From Amphiura filiformis (lineage: Eukaryota > Echinodermata > Ophiuroidea > Amphilepidida > Amphiuridae): a stretch of DNA of 64,000 nt. The notes below the pieces were generated by a model. That model made no database searches. It worked only from the letters and a program-made list of their open reading frames with translations, and was not told the origin of the DNA. This document shows, piece after piece, positions 23,440 to 35,817 of this stretch (positions within the stretch are counted from its first letter, which is position 1; each line of letters starts with the position of its first letter). Location of the stretch: assembly GCF_039555335.1 (NCBI RefSeq), contig NC_092635.1, positions 66,987,558-67,051,557 on the forward strand. The letters run 5' to 3'. The position numbers and the translations under genes are program-made.

Positions 23440-24737
23440 TACAAGATTCAAATTACAATTGGCAAGACGCAAATTACAATTTACAAAACACAAATTACAA
23501 TTTACAAGCTACAAATTACAATTTACAAGACGCAAATTACAATTTACACGATGCAAATTACAATTTACAAGATACAAATTGCAATTTACAAGATACAAAT
23601 TACAATTTACAAGATACAAATTACAATTGACAAGACGCAAATTACAATTTACAAGATACAAATTACAATTTACAAGATACAAATTACAATTTACAAGATA
23701 CAAATTACAATTTACAAGATACAAATCACAATTTACAAGATACAAATTACAATTTACAAGATGCAAATTGTCATTTACAAGACGCAAGTTACAATTTACA
23801 AGACGCAAATTACAATTTACAAGATACAAATTACAATTTACAAGATACAAATTACAATTTACAAGATACAAATTACAATTTACAAGATACAAATCACAAT
23901 TTACAAGATACAAATTACAATTTACAAGATGCAAATTGTCATTTACAAGACGCAAGTTACAATTTACAAGATGCAAATTACAATTCACAAGATGCAAATT
24001 ACAATTGACAGGATACAAATTAAAAGATACAATTTACAAGATGCAAATTACAATTGGCAAGACGCAAATTACAATTTACAAGACACAAATTACAGTTTAC
24101 AAGACGCAAATTACAATTTACAAGACGCAAATTACAATTGACAAGATGCAAATTACAATTGACAAGATACAAATTACAATTTACAAGATGCAAATTACAA
24201 TTTACAAGACGCAAATTACAATTTACACGATGCAAATTACAATTTACAAGATGTAAATTACAATTTACAAGATGCAAATAAGAATTGATAAAATGAAAAT
24301 AAGAATTGACAAGATGCAAATAAGAATTGACAAGACGCAAGTTACAATTGACAAGATACAAATCACAATTTACAAGATACAAATTACAATTTACAAGACA
24401 CAGGTTACATTTTATAAGACACATTACAACTTACAATACACAAATTACAATTTATAAGACACAAATTACATTTTATAAGACACAAATTACAAGTGACAAG
24501 ATGCAATTTACAATTTACACGACGCAAGTTACAATTTACAAGATACAAATTATAATTTACAAGACACAAATTACAGTTTATAAGACACAAATTACAATTT
24601 ACAAGACACAAATTACAATTTACAAGACACAAATTACAATTTGATTACAATTTGCAAGACAAGTTACAATTTTCAAGACATACATTACAATTTACACGAC
24701 ACAAATGACCATTTACAAGATACATTGACCATTTACA
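23440..24737. repeat. 21-bp minisatellite, left part
   Basis: About 60 tandem copies of a 21-bp unit with consensus ACAATTTACAAGATACAAAT plus T. Variants replace GATA with GACG, GATG or GACA and occur in higher-order runs (a block at about 23620-23770 is echoed at about 23800-23960). All frames are open on both strands because 21 is a multiple of three. None of these frames is a plausible gene. Confidence 0.95.
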
Positions 24738-25626
24738 GTGCTCCTCTCCAAGATATCATTACTTCCTATGGCATTTCAACAGTAGCATACGCTGATGATA
24801 CTCAACTTTACATTACATTTAAACCAGAAGATCGTGAACATGCTATCCGTGTTCTTGAGAAATGTATCGCTGAAGTGAGGCGATGGGCCGTTGATAATAG
24901 GCTGGTGTTAAACGACGCCAAAACCGAGCTTCTTTATATCCGTTCTCGGTTCACCACCGTCAACATGCCTTCACCGTTTTTAGTCATAGGCGATTCCGTC
25001 ATCTCCCTTCATCTTGTGCACGGAATCTTGGCGCCATATTCGACTCCAACCTCTGCATGAAGGATCATATTGACAGTATCTGCAGGTCTGCTATGGCGGC
25101 CATACGGAAAATAGGGCAAATACGTCATTTCATCGACGACGATACTGCTGCCAAATTAGTTCACGCTTTTGTCACCTCTCGGCTGGACTCCTGCAACGCC
25201 TTAGTCTATGGTCTTCCTGATTCCTTCATCACAAAACTTCAGCTGATTCAGAACACGGCAGCCCGGTTAGTCGCTCGCACTCCTCGATCTCAGCACATTA
25301 CCCCAGTCTTACAATCGCTTCATTGGCTTCCCATCAAGAAACGTGCAGCTTACAAGATCTTGCTCATGACATACAAGGCTCTCAATCAACTCGCCCCTCA
25401 ATACATCTCCGATATCGTCACTTACTACAAACCAGTTCGCAATCTTCGTTCATCAAACAAGTTATCTCTGACTGTCACAAGTCGACCATCAACCAAATTC
25501 TATGGTGAGCGTGCATTTGTGTATGCAGCTCCTTCACTCTGGAACAATCTACCGCTTCAAGTTCGCTCTTCTATTACGGTGTCGTCCTTCAAGAGTCGTC
25601 TGAAGACACATCTTTTTAATATTTAA
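24738..25626 (+). pseudogene. LINE reverse transcriptase C-terminal part, one frameshift
   Basis: The first frame reads ISTVAYADDTQLYITF with the catalytic YADD at 24788-24799, then AVDNRLVLNDAKTELLYI. It shifts frame near 25020 and continues as RNLGAIFDSNLC…KDHIDSICR, RLDSCNALVYGLP, RTPRSQHITPVLQSLHWLPI and PSLWNNLPLQVRSS, ending KTHLFNI at 25624. These are standard thumb and C-terminal motifs of the CR1/L2/Jockey group. The endonuclease and the N-terminal half of the RT are missing. Confidence 0.88.
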
Positions 25627-26440
25627 TTAATTTTGTTTTCAACCCTGCCTGTTTTCCATCTCACAGGAGCGAGATGCTGATCATCTCGCTGAGAGTGATG
25701 TGCTGGTAACCTCTCCTCTCCAGGGTTATCATTTATGCGTGTTACTTCTGCTTTGTTTATGGCCCTGCTGCATTTGATTGAGCGACTTGCTGATGAAGCC
25801 GCTGAGAGTGAAGTGCTGGCAACCTCTCCTCTCCAGCAGGGCCCCCGCCGGTCGGGTTTGTTATTTTCGCGTTTTGATTCTGCGGGCCAAATCCACGCTT
25901 TTAAATCAAATGTTTCTATTATATATATATGTATCGATGTAAATTTGTTAATGATATTTAATTTGTATATTGTGAAATTGCTGTTTTTGAATTATTATGT
26001 CTTCACATTGGGACCTGGATCACTATTTGAGTCTCTGGCGTGTTTTGCTCGGGGACAAATTTTTGTCTGGCTCGGGTGGACGATTGTTTGTCATGTGCTG
26101 GTCAACGGTTGTCTACCTTGGTCTGTCGGGGTGATTTCTGTGGGCTTCAAATTTTCAGGGGATTCGGGTAGTGATTTGGATTTTAGTGTGTTGTTTATAA
26201 TTATCATGCTTTTGTTCATTATATGATATGCTATTATGTTTCTCTTATCAAGTGTAACTGCTTTATAATGTTTCTAATGTGTTTTCTATAATTAATTTGT
26301 ATTGGTTGTATTATGCCTTATAGAATATGTACTTTTGTAGTTTTTGCATAATGTATTAGTTGTTTAGTTCTCTGTTCAGCGCATTGAGGCCTGGCATAAT
26401 GCGCTTTATAAATTTATTTATTTATTTATTTATTTATTTA
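24738..26440 (+). mobile_element. 5'-truncated CR1/L2-type LINE inside the minisatellite
   Basis: A non-LTR retrotransposon 3' part: reverse transcriptase from the YADD motif to the C-terminus, then about 800 bp of 3' UTR ending in an (ATTT)n tail at about 26409-26440. The 21-bp minisatellite stops at its left edge and resumes at its right edge, so the LINE inserted into the array. Confidence 0.88.
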
Positions 26441-26635
26441 TACAAATTGCAATTTACACGATATAAATTACAATTTACATGAAACAAATTATAATTTACA
26501 AGACACAAATTACAGTTTATAAGACATAAAGAATAATTTACAAGACGCAAATTACAATTAACAAGACACATATTACAATTAACAAGATACAAACTATAAT
26601 TTACAAGATAGAAATCACAATTTACAAGATACAAG
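26441..26635. repeat. 21-bp minisatellite, right part
   Basis: About nine further, more diverged copies of the ACAATTTACAAGATACAAAT-type unit immediately after the LINE tail. Confidence 0.92.
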
Positions 26636-26960
26636 GCTTAGACTTTATAAATTGGTGAAGTTGTGGTTATTTTTTAAATATGCACTTATCAAAAGAATTA
26701 TATAAAGTAAAATAACAATAATTTCAATATTCAGACACACGCATCATATTATCATATCCTATGTTTCCAAAAATGCTGATATATTCATCTGATCCTTTAA
26801 ATCTTTTGAGTGTATCTATACCATACAAAGACCTTGTTGTATGTGTTTGAGTGGAGGGGAGAGGGGAGGTGCGTGTATCTGAATGTTGAAGTTAATGTTG
26901 TTTATACTTTATATAATTCAAACTAGCAAGTAACGGTTGGGCATATTCCATTTGGAGAAC

Positions 26961-28779
26961 TATACTGCGCCAATAAAGTATCCTTACAGTAGGAAAAATA
27001 ATCACAATTTCCAAACTGAACAATATTGGGGTAAATTTGTAATCATGCACATTCAGTCAACCGGCCGGTCACAGATTATAGGCCTTGGTTTCTTTTTTCT
27101 GAGTGCATCTGACTTGGTCTATACTCTGTGAAATTGTACAAATTAAGTGGAGATAACCTTGTATTTATTTAATTTTGCAATGCTATTAATTTTCGAATGA
27201 CAAATAATAAAGGTTTTCTGGTTGTAAAGGGTCCAATCTATCATTACCAGATTTCACTTTAGCGAAAATGAGTGAAGAAATGTGATTTTTGGAACAAAAC
27301 AGATTGCTCAATTTTTGGGTACAAAGTCGGGTAGTTTTTTGTCTTAAAGAATACCTCCAGCAGACAGATACTTCTGGTTTTTTCAGTGTACAAACTTTAC
27401 ATCATTCCTTCCAAAAGCCATGAAAATTATATCATATCAACGTTGCAAACGGTCAAATCCACGAAAAAAAACAAAAAAACGCATATAAAATATTTTGTCA
27501 AAATTCGTCTGTGTGGAAGCCACGGAATCAATCAATATTGCTTTTGTAGTAGACAAGGACATAGAACCAATCGTGCGTGGAGTTTATACAGGCGCGTGAA
27601 TTCAACCGATCGGAGTGACTCGTGGTATTCGGAAAACTGTGTAATATCAGACCTGCTACAACAAAACATGCATAAAGTCGCAATGGCTTTATTAGACAAA
27701 AATCCATCGTGATACTGCCCGACTTTGTCATGTTTATGAGGGTGCAGATTCCATAATATTCTATGGCGTAAAAAGCCGATCTAGTCGTAATTTTATATAC
27801 TTTCACTTCCATTTTTGTCCTAATGAAAACTGTTGAACACTTCTGATTTTGTTATTAACTGACAGATCAATGTTTTATGAGCAATTTACCTATGGTTATT
27901 TTCTAGGGAAGGTTGTAAACGGTCAGGTCCACGGTTTATTTGGGCACAGTTCATGAAACCTTCAAATTTATCATATTATCTTAACGCAATTATTTTCCAG
28001 AAATATTTTATGAATACCAGTTTTTTGCATGATAAGACAAGGAAAAACCTACAAACATACTTTTGAGGCTTTTAACACAACTGATGACTACTCCATAACT
28101 ATCAGAAAATGGTTTTAAGATGGGCCTTTACTTCGGCAAACTTCGGAAAAATCAGTGCGGTGACTGGGTTGAGAAATTGCGAGCATAGAAACTGTGACCT
28201 CGTAATGCATAGATCGTGACCTGCCGTCTGACTGCATTATGACACCACATTGAATCCAATGTGACTTCAAGAAGCAAAGTTACAAGAATTTGATTAAACG
28301 AAGGTCCAGTTTTAAAAGTGACAAACTGGCCTATTCAAAACTCCACAGACTAGTCATCTGGTTTGAGAGTGGTGAATTGCTAATTTATGTGTTTGGCTTT
28401 AATTTTAAAACTAGGAACAAAAGAAAACTGAAACAAAAGAACTGACAAATAAAATGAAAGTTACAAAAAGTACAGAGAAGTAAAACTGAAATAAAAACTG
28501 CTTTAAATAACGCTTCATTGAAGAAACTGTGTTGTCTTTGTTGCGCTTGTTGGAATCTTTAGTGCGCGTTGTATAGGCCAGTTTGTCACAAACTGGACCT
28601 TCGTCTACTCAATTGCTTGTAACTTTACTTCTTGAGGTCACAATGGATTCAATGTGGTACGATAATGTGCCGGATTAGATAGTGCATCTATTAAAAAACA
28701 AATGTACCCCAATATTGTTCAGTTTTGAAATTGCGATGATTTTTCCAAGTGTAAGGATACTTTATTAGCGCAGTATAGT
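26961..28779. mobile_element. Foldback element with nested MITE
   Basis: TATACTGCGCCAATAAAGTA and CCAAACTGAACAATATTGGGG at the left are mirrored at 28697-28779 by CCCCAATATTGTTCAG and TACTTTATTAGCGCAGTATA. The arms are about 85 bp. A separate inverted-repeat element lies inside at 28238-28670. The phrase AAACGGTCAA/GGTCCACG occurs twice (near 27450 and 27920). Confidence 0.75.
28238..28670. mobile_element. Inverted-repeat element family E, copy 1
   Basis: CCACATTGAATCCAATGTGA and AAGGTCCAGTTTTAAAAGTG on the left return as GTCACAAACTGGACCTTCGT and CACAATGGATTCAATGTGG on the right. A related copy lies at about 48102-48800. Confidence 0.8.
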
Positions 28780-29201
28780 ATTAGGTCTCATCAGTGGCGT
28801 AGCGTGGGTCATCATATTGGTGAGGGGCACCGACCATGATGGGGAGGACACACTAGTGTAATTTTTCGCAATATTTAATTAAAAAAATCAAGTCCAAGTC
28901 ATTTTTTTAAACATGGTAAACATGTTATTTAATTATCAATTATTAACATTCTTTTAAATTTGACTCATTTTACACAATTCGACATAAGTGTTGTCAATAA
29001 TTGCATAATTAAGTTTGTATCAACTGTTTTTATTGTCATTGACCAATCATGTTGCAAAATAATGAAAAATACATAAATTTATTATTATCATTTGTTTAGG
29101 TGAACATTAATTTTGCAATTGCTTCATTAGGTTGACGCCGTATTTAATATAATTGTGAAAGATCCGGAAAGATTCCAGAAATTTCATTTTAACATGTTTA
29201 A
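28780..29201. other. Intergenic, starts with a GTGGCGTAGC-type fragment
   Basis: At 28790-28855 CAGTGGCGTAGCGTGGGTCA and GGGGCACCGACCATG match the repeat at 1856-2030 in reverse complement. The remainder is AT-rich with no signal. Confidence 0.55.
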
Positions 29202-29790
29202 AGGCTATTATATGAGGGTTTTGGACAGTATTTTTGTGGGGCGAAGAATGTTCTTCTGATATCAAATAATGTAGATTTTTTTACTACAAATTTTATGGCA
29301 AATTATTAAAATTTGATATTTATTAATTTTTTGATATATAACAGTCCTCGAAGTAAAATTTATAAATCTTACGATATGTACTTAAAGTGTATATATAGCT
29401 GGGATGAAACGCCGACGATCAGTTGAAAATGTATACCTTTCATATTGAAGATACACATTCTTTTCCCAAAAAGCCCTTTATAGTGTTTTTTGGGGAAAGA
29501 ATGAATATCTTCAATACGAAAGGTCAAAAAGTTTTTAGTTGATTTTCAGCTTTTCATCCCAGCTATAACATACACTTAAAGTACATATTAGATTTATAAA
29601 GTTTACTTCAAGGACTGTTAAATATCAAAAATATCAATGTGTTTTTGCCGATATCGCGAATTTCAAAAACAATCAAAATTATTTGATATCAGAAGGACAT
29701 TCTTCGTATTCAGAATGCAATTCGATATGTCTGATGTGCTCTAAAGTCCCACAATAAATACTGTCCAAACGTTCATACCCCAGCCCTTAA
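29202..29790. mobile_element. Palindromic MITE family C, copy 2
   Basis: The same layout as 16213-16882: centre near 29490 (TTCCCAAAAAGCCC/TTTTTGGGGAAAG), flanked by the CCGACGATCAGTTGAAAA word and the TTCTGATATCAAATAAT word in both arms. Confidence 0.85.
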
Positions 29791-29869
29791 GAGAACATAA
29801 ATTGCGTCAAATTATCATATTGAAATTAGAAAATAATGTACCGTAATGATTCGCATAATGGCACGCATA

Positions 29870-32308
29870 TATGGTCGAATCCAACCAAAAGTGTCCACGG
29901 GCCAAAAATAAAAGTCCGAAATAAAAATGTCTCCACAATTTTTTCCTTTTGCCCATTGATTGATGACATATTGGCCTTATAGGAACCAAAAGTGCCATTA
30001 CTAATCTTGAAAAATAAATCCAGGACGTGTGATAGTAAATGTGATATCAAAACCCAATGTTACCTACGAATACCACTAGGATGCTTTCACTATCGCAATA
30101 CTAATCAACCTAAAACAAATGGAATATTCCCATTAACGCTTTTTTCGTGTAATGTAGATCACAGGGTGTCAGGAAAATGCTAGCTCAACCAGAAAATATT
30201 TGTTTTTATTTTTATAACGCGATCAATATGATCTTAGTCAATTTATGCTAGTTTATTTTTGAAAATGAATTTTAGGTCAGTTTCTGTATTTTATTTATCA
30301 AATGAGTATGAATCAATTTACACATTGTATAAGAACGAGTATGATACATGTTTTCAAGAATATTGGGAATTATACGCATACACCTAACGCTTTATACAAT
30401 GAAAAGGTGAATAAACCCGGGTATTCGTAGGTAACATGAGCAATTTAACAATATCTATATTGAGTTTATAGGTTTAAATTTTGCTATTATGGTAATGAAT
30501 TAATAAAAGGGTAGTTTTTAGATCTCTTTCAGATGGTACGTCCAAATGAATTAATGCTATTACCTCAGATCAAAATTTTTTGATGCTTTTAGCAAGATTT
30601 TGACCACCACTTCATTTTGATATACAAGTAGTTAATCAGCAATTTTACATAATAAATAATTGTTGAATGAATCCGTATATGGGTAATAATAGTGTCCTGG
30701 GGTACCGCTTAAAGTTTTTGACAATTAATTTCCATTGGTAGGGACACTTCATTACACATGTCATGTATTATGCTGTATTCGTAAGTAACATTTCAGTATT
30801 TGTAGGTAAGAATTAGACTTTTGGTGGATATCGCAATCAAAACTTCATTTTATAAAGCACTTTGAATGTATTATTTTCTTTATGTGCGTTTATTGATACT
30901 TTAGACCCTATCATGTATTAATAATGTCGGTTCACAGCGGTTGAAAGAGGATTGAAGTAAGAAACAAAGGCACTAAAGTGACTTTAATTTGCTTAATTGC
31001 ACACAAATCGCTTAAAACCGTTATTGCAGACTTGTGAAGTCCATCTTGGAGTCAGTTACGTCTTGTGGCCTTTCGTTTGAGGGCAACTACAATTAGCTTT
31101 ATACCAGGGTCCATGCATGTGTTGTCTAGATCATGAGACAATGAGAACAGTCGTTTTTTCCATGGTATTCGTAGGTAACCTTAGCGAAAACGTCAAAAGT
31201 TACCTTCGAATAAATCAATTTGGACACAAATTACTCAGAAACCAGAAGGTCGGTAAACATTTAAAATGAAGCACACATGACAGTTGACAAATCCAAGTAT
31301 TTATCCCTTCTAATCTTCTTTGAATCTGATTTTTCTTTCAAATGAGCAGACCGTCGTCTATTTCAGTACATATTTTTCACCAATTAAGCCGTATTCAGTT
31401 TTGCATGGTGGGCATGTATGTGAATTCGCAACTTTCATTGACATATGATTTGATAGCAAACATACAGGCCTTCGTTATGTACCAATATGGGCATTGGCAT
31501 GAATGGCGGTGTTTCACAATACTGTCATGATGTCAAAGTGTATTCGTAGGTAACATTCGGTTACCGAAATTTACCTACGAATATTTGCTTTTATTGTTGA
31601 CATCTCAGAAATATTTAAACGCAGGTTATTGAAACTTGGTAGAAATAAAGAGTGTGTTACCCTGCACCTATTGCTTAACTATTGTTTACTATTCTCTCAC
31701 TTTGTGGAAATGGCACAGCTTTTAACATGTATTCGGAGGTAATGCATATTTTTACCAAACCTACCTTTGTGCCATTTAGAATTTCTGGCAGCTAAACACA
31801 ATAATAAAGATGTCCGAATGCAATGCATTTCAGTATTGGACATATCAAAGCTTGTATCAATTGCGCATTTATTAGTGATTTCCATTTTTAAAGATATATC
31901 TAGTGCTATGAAAAATTGTATTCGTAGGTAATGTAAAAAATACCACTCAAAAAATTATCACAAACAATTCATAATTATGTACAAATATGTGAAAAATTGA
32001 ACAGGCAATCTTTGAATACACACCTTTCAGGAAATCAATTTAGATTCAATCCAATGACTTCTTTTCATAACTGATTTAGATGTTTTTAAAAATATTTTAA
32101 GAAATATTTTGAAAAAAATGGGTAAAAATAGCATGTTTTGGGGTCTCCGTGTCTAAGTTTTTCACAGAAGGGGTCTTATTATATATGGCGCGAAGCGTAT
32201 GATCAAGGCGAATAAACACAATACAAAAACGAATGCCAATTGATTAATACTTTTAAGTTATGGCCCTGAACATGCCGTGTACACTTTTCGTTGGATTCGA
32301 CCATATAT
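29870..32308. mobile_element. Non-coding DNA element with TIRs and repeated TATTCGTAGGTAAC motifs
   Basis: ATATGGTCGAATCCAACCAA then AAGTGTCCACGG at the left tip is mirrored at 32273-32308 by CCGTGTACACTTTTCGTTGG then ATTCGACCATAT. Between the tips the motif TATTCGTAGGTAAC occurs about ten times in both orientations: near 30059, 30421, 30775, 30796, 31166, 31199, 31540, 31571, 31729 and 31919. No open frame of any size is present. Copies of a short motif in a transposon often mark transposase-binding sites, but here they fill the whole interior. Confidence 0.72.
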
Positions 32309-33799
32309 AGGCTGCTTTACCTTAAATATTCATCTACAAATAAAGAACACCCTCTTCTGAAAATCCCAACAAGAATTAAGGAAGAGCACTTAATTTGTGC
32401 CCAAATTTCCAGTTATGTGACTAGAGCCCATATGCGCCTTTAGGCGAATCTTTACGGTATAAAAAATTTCATTATAAAGTCATCATGCGTGAACAAATTG
32501 AAACTTGACTACATATAAATACTCTTTATAAAGCTTTAAACTTCTCCACATTTTTTTATCAATTATTTATTTGTAAATAAACTTTGGTTTTTATATATAT
32601 ATTTGCTCTAAATAAATACAAAATAAGGAAAGTAAATAATTTCCACACCATTCAGTACGCCGAATTGTACTTAATTGTTTTACAGAAAAACGAGTCGCAC
32701 TCATGCTGATTTTGCAAAAACGTCATTTGCACACTGAGCATGCACGGGGTTCGCTTTTTCTACCAACGCGATTGATTATAAATTCGGCTTAAATTTACCT
32801 GAAAGGTAACAAACTATACATAGAATCATAATATCCTATTTTCTATTTTTGACCATAAAGATATGGAAGGCCGGGATCCAGTGGGTAAAAAAGCAGATAT
32901 ATAGATAAACAAAAGTCTGAATGTGGCCAAGTGTCCTATAAAGTGCTTAGTACCAAACTGTCATATTTGCCATTATATTTTAAAGTTTTACAAGACCATC
33001 CACATAATTAAGATAACAATGCAATGTTATGTCCCATTAAAGGTGCGTGATCAGATTATGGTCCAATTACAACACATTATATTGTCTACATCACATTGAG
33101 GCTCATATATCCAAAAGGTTCTTATTCTAGTTTTTGAGTTAAATTGCTCTAGCCCAGTGGCACATAGCACAATACACAACTTTCAGTGCAGTAACCACTG
33201 AACTACCATGATTCTGTTCGTACCGCCTAAACGAAACATCCAACATTTCAACTGGGGTTATGGGGGTGGGGGTGGAGGAGGAGGTGGAGGTGGAGGAAAT
33301 AAGAGGTTTCAATTTATATTGCATTTTAATGTGGTACAATGGGGAATGAGGCCTTCGACATTGCACTATACCAGTGTATACAAGCCCCGGCTTCAAAAAG
33401 ATATTACTAACTGCCGATACTTCATGTCTTTGAATGGGTGGTATACACCGACATTAAATCAATTTGAGACCCTTTTTTATCAAAAGGACATGACATATAT
33501 TAGCATATATTTCTTCTTGTACCACATTTTAAACAGTTTGATGTGTTTATAATCCCAATTTGCCCGCTTTGCCTGTAAAGTAACGGTACTTCTCGCGTGT
33601 ACTGAAGAATCGAGTATCACATTGGGTTTTTAAAAATGTAATTCAAAGTACATACAAATCAATCTGAATAGAATCTGAATAGAAAAGTGTGGTGGACCCT
33701 TGGATTTAGTTTGTCAACGTAGCCTGATGATAAAATAACTCCATATCAAGAGCATTTTCGAAGTCAAACCTCAACCTACACACACTTTCATTCCTAAGA
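32309..33799. other. Downstream flank of Gene A
   Basis: No gene is recognised. A G-rich run of GGT/GGA triplets lies at 33257-33299. This stretch should hold the Gene A 3' UTR, but a canonical polyadenylation signal in the right orientation was not found close to the stop. Confidence 0.45.
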
Positions 33800-34050
33800 T
33801 CATTGGTTTTTAAAGAAACCCTTAACATTATTTAATCGAGTACCAAGTGTTTCTTGTATGTGATGTGCCAAGGTGTTTCGTAACGGTGTAGAACGGCGCT
33901 TTGTCTGAAGTTTTCGTAATTTTTTAGGAGCAAGATGCTGATGATGTCGTTTCTTCAAGACGTTTGTAGAAACATCGAGATGGTCCAGCAAATCATCAAT
34001 TTCTGTTTCAAAGTCAGCAATCGCTTCGTGAGATGGGCTTGATGTATTTC
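33800..34050 (-). CDS. Gene A terminal exon (charged, helical C-terminus)
   Basis: The acceptor (ccatccacag) ends at 34051. The 251-nt exon is read in phase 1 and ends at a TGA at 33800-33802, giving 82 residues plus the completed glycine. The segment begins NTSSPSHEAIADFETEIDDL, continues into the basic stretch KKRHHQHLAPKKLRKLQTKR, and ends VKGFFKNQ. An acidic helix followed by a strongly basic stretch is visible; there are no cysteines, membrane segment or GPI-type tail. No convincing polyadenylation signal was found just downstream. Reading it as the last exon rests on the frame match and the in-frame stop. Confidence 0.72.
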
Positions 34051-34294
34051 CTGTGGATGGAAGTGGGGAGAATATCATTATCTTTTGTTAACAAGATGCT
34101 GCATGGCACACCGTCATCATCCCTATATCTTCGTGTTAAAAATTGCCGTGGTAGTACGATGAATCCTCACGTTTTTCAACAATTACGCATGGTGATTTTG
34201 TTCGAGATAGGCCGTGCGACTCAGGCTATGCATACAATTTGAGATTTTGAGAGCCGGCCACACTGTTTCTATTCTATGTTTTACGATTTTCGCA

Positions 34295-35817
34295 TGATCA
34301 GTATATGGCTGGCCGTAACCGCCACAACGTGGAGCTGCTACGCGTAGCTTACTTTTCGCTTCGCGGTGCTAAATTGACCAATCATGTTAGATCTTTTCAT
34401 TACGCGGAGCCAGTTGATGCATCATCGTTCCAGAGAGAGAAAACTCTCTCTTTAAATTAATGTTTACTATTAAATTAATGTTTACTATTAATTAATTAAT
34501 GTTTACTATTAATTAATTAATTAATTAATTTTATTTAAATTAATGTTTACTATTGCCAAAATTAATGTTTACTATGTGGATTTTAAATGAATCGAATGTA
34601 AATAAACCACAAACAGTTGTACAGGATCAATACCATTGTTTCATTTGTTTGATTAGTGTATAGTCAACTGTGTCAGGCCAGGATCACTGACACCCACGGT
34701 ACTGATACTGTCATACTATCACGGTGATCATATTGTTGAATGTTGTTGACTTTAAAATAATCATGATGCAGTCATGTCTACAGTAGAATTCACCACGACC
34801 TTTGAAGGACTCAAACCCCATTAAAAGCTATTAAACCAAGATAACGCTCATTGAAAACAGCTCAACTATGTTACATCAGATCTTCTCTGGTTAAATACAC
34901 ACTGCACTTGTGTCTGTTTTACCTGCGCAATGAACAATGAGCTGGTATTATAGTTTCAGTTGGGTGAATGATTATAAAGATTATTGTTAACCAGCGTTCT
35001 TGAAAATGAGAAGCATAATGGTTTGCAGACTTAACACGGTTTAGAAATAATTTGTTCATATTTTTTGGTGTTATCTGTCGTTTACATATCCTTCCTAAAA
35101 CACAAAAGTACCAATATTTCCAAACACCTAAATTAGCTAAAAATTTAGGAAATGTTACAAAACTATATTTTCTAGAATTTCAGAGAATACTTTAAATATT
35201 GGCTGGTTATTTTTTACACAGTGACGTCATATAGGCAATGGCATAATACTTCTAACATACACTAGGTCACGCGTCAATGGTGAGCGCACTGAGTATTGTG
35301 TATAGGAAAACGGGCAGTACCGTAACTACAGTATGTATGGCCTACTACTAGTATATAAAGTAAATCCGAACTGGTTTGCTGAAGGTCGAATTCCGCAGGC
35401 CACGCCGCGCAAGATGTACAAATCAGCTCCCGGCGATACACTGCAGATCGCAGAATTGTGTGCATGGTTTACCACCACTCTGCCTAGCTATATAGTTGTG
35501 TACAATACTGTATGAGTTTCTTGTGAGTGCATGTCCATCTTATTATAAGTCGGTTCGTACTTTTCATAAATTACTTTTTGAATCATAACTATCGTGATCG
35601 AGGATATCTTGCAACTACGTGAAGCTCGTCTGGCAAATTCTTAATGACTAAATTCGCTTCACGTAATGAGTAAGTCGTACTTGATTGGTCAGTTTTACCT
35701 CCGAATAATAAAAAACTCTAACATGATTGGTCAATTTGGCTCCACGGAGCAAAAAGTCAGCTACGCGTTGCAGCTCCACGTTGTGGCGGTTGCGGCCTAC
35801 CATATCAGTATCCCATA
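34295..35817. mobile_element. Foldback element G in Gene A intron
   Basis: GGCCGTAACCGCCACAACGT, GGAGCTGCTACGCGTAGCT and AAATTGACCAATCATGTTAG at 34313-34393 are mirrored at 35720-35800. The arms are about 95-105 bp and the interior is non-coding. It lies beside the acceptor of the terminal exon of Gene A. Confidence 0.78.
34450..34577. repeat. AT-rich tandem repeat
   Basis: About six irregular copies of ATTAATGTTTACTATTA, with expanded (TTAA)n between copies near 34490-34530. It sits inside foldback element G. Confidence 0.85.

Noticed and set aside
23272-24644. Long open frames of ITIYKIQ, KLQFTRY and LVNCNLY repeats on both strands
   Set aside because: A 21-bp minisatellite keeps all frames open; no start context, splice signal or neighbouring domain.
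23440-26635. The 21-bp array as a CRISPR
   Set aside because: Units are contiguous without unique spacers and the DNA is animal-like.
33208-33552. A glycine-rich protein frame
   Set aside because: Caused by a GGT/GGA run; the rest has no motif.
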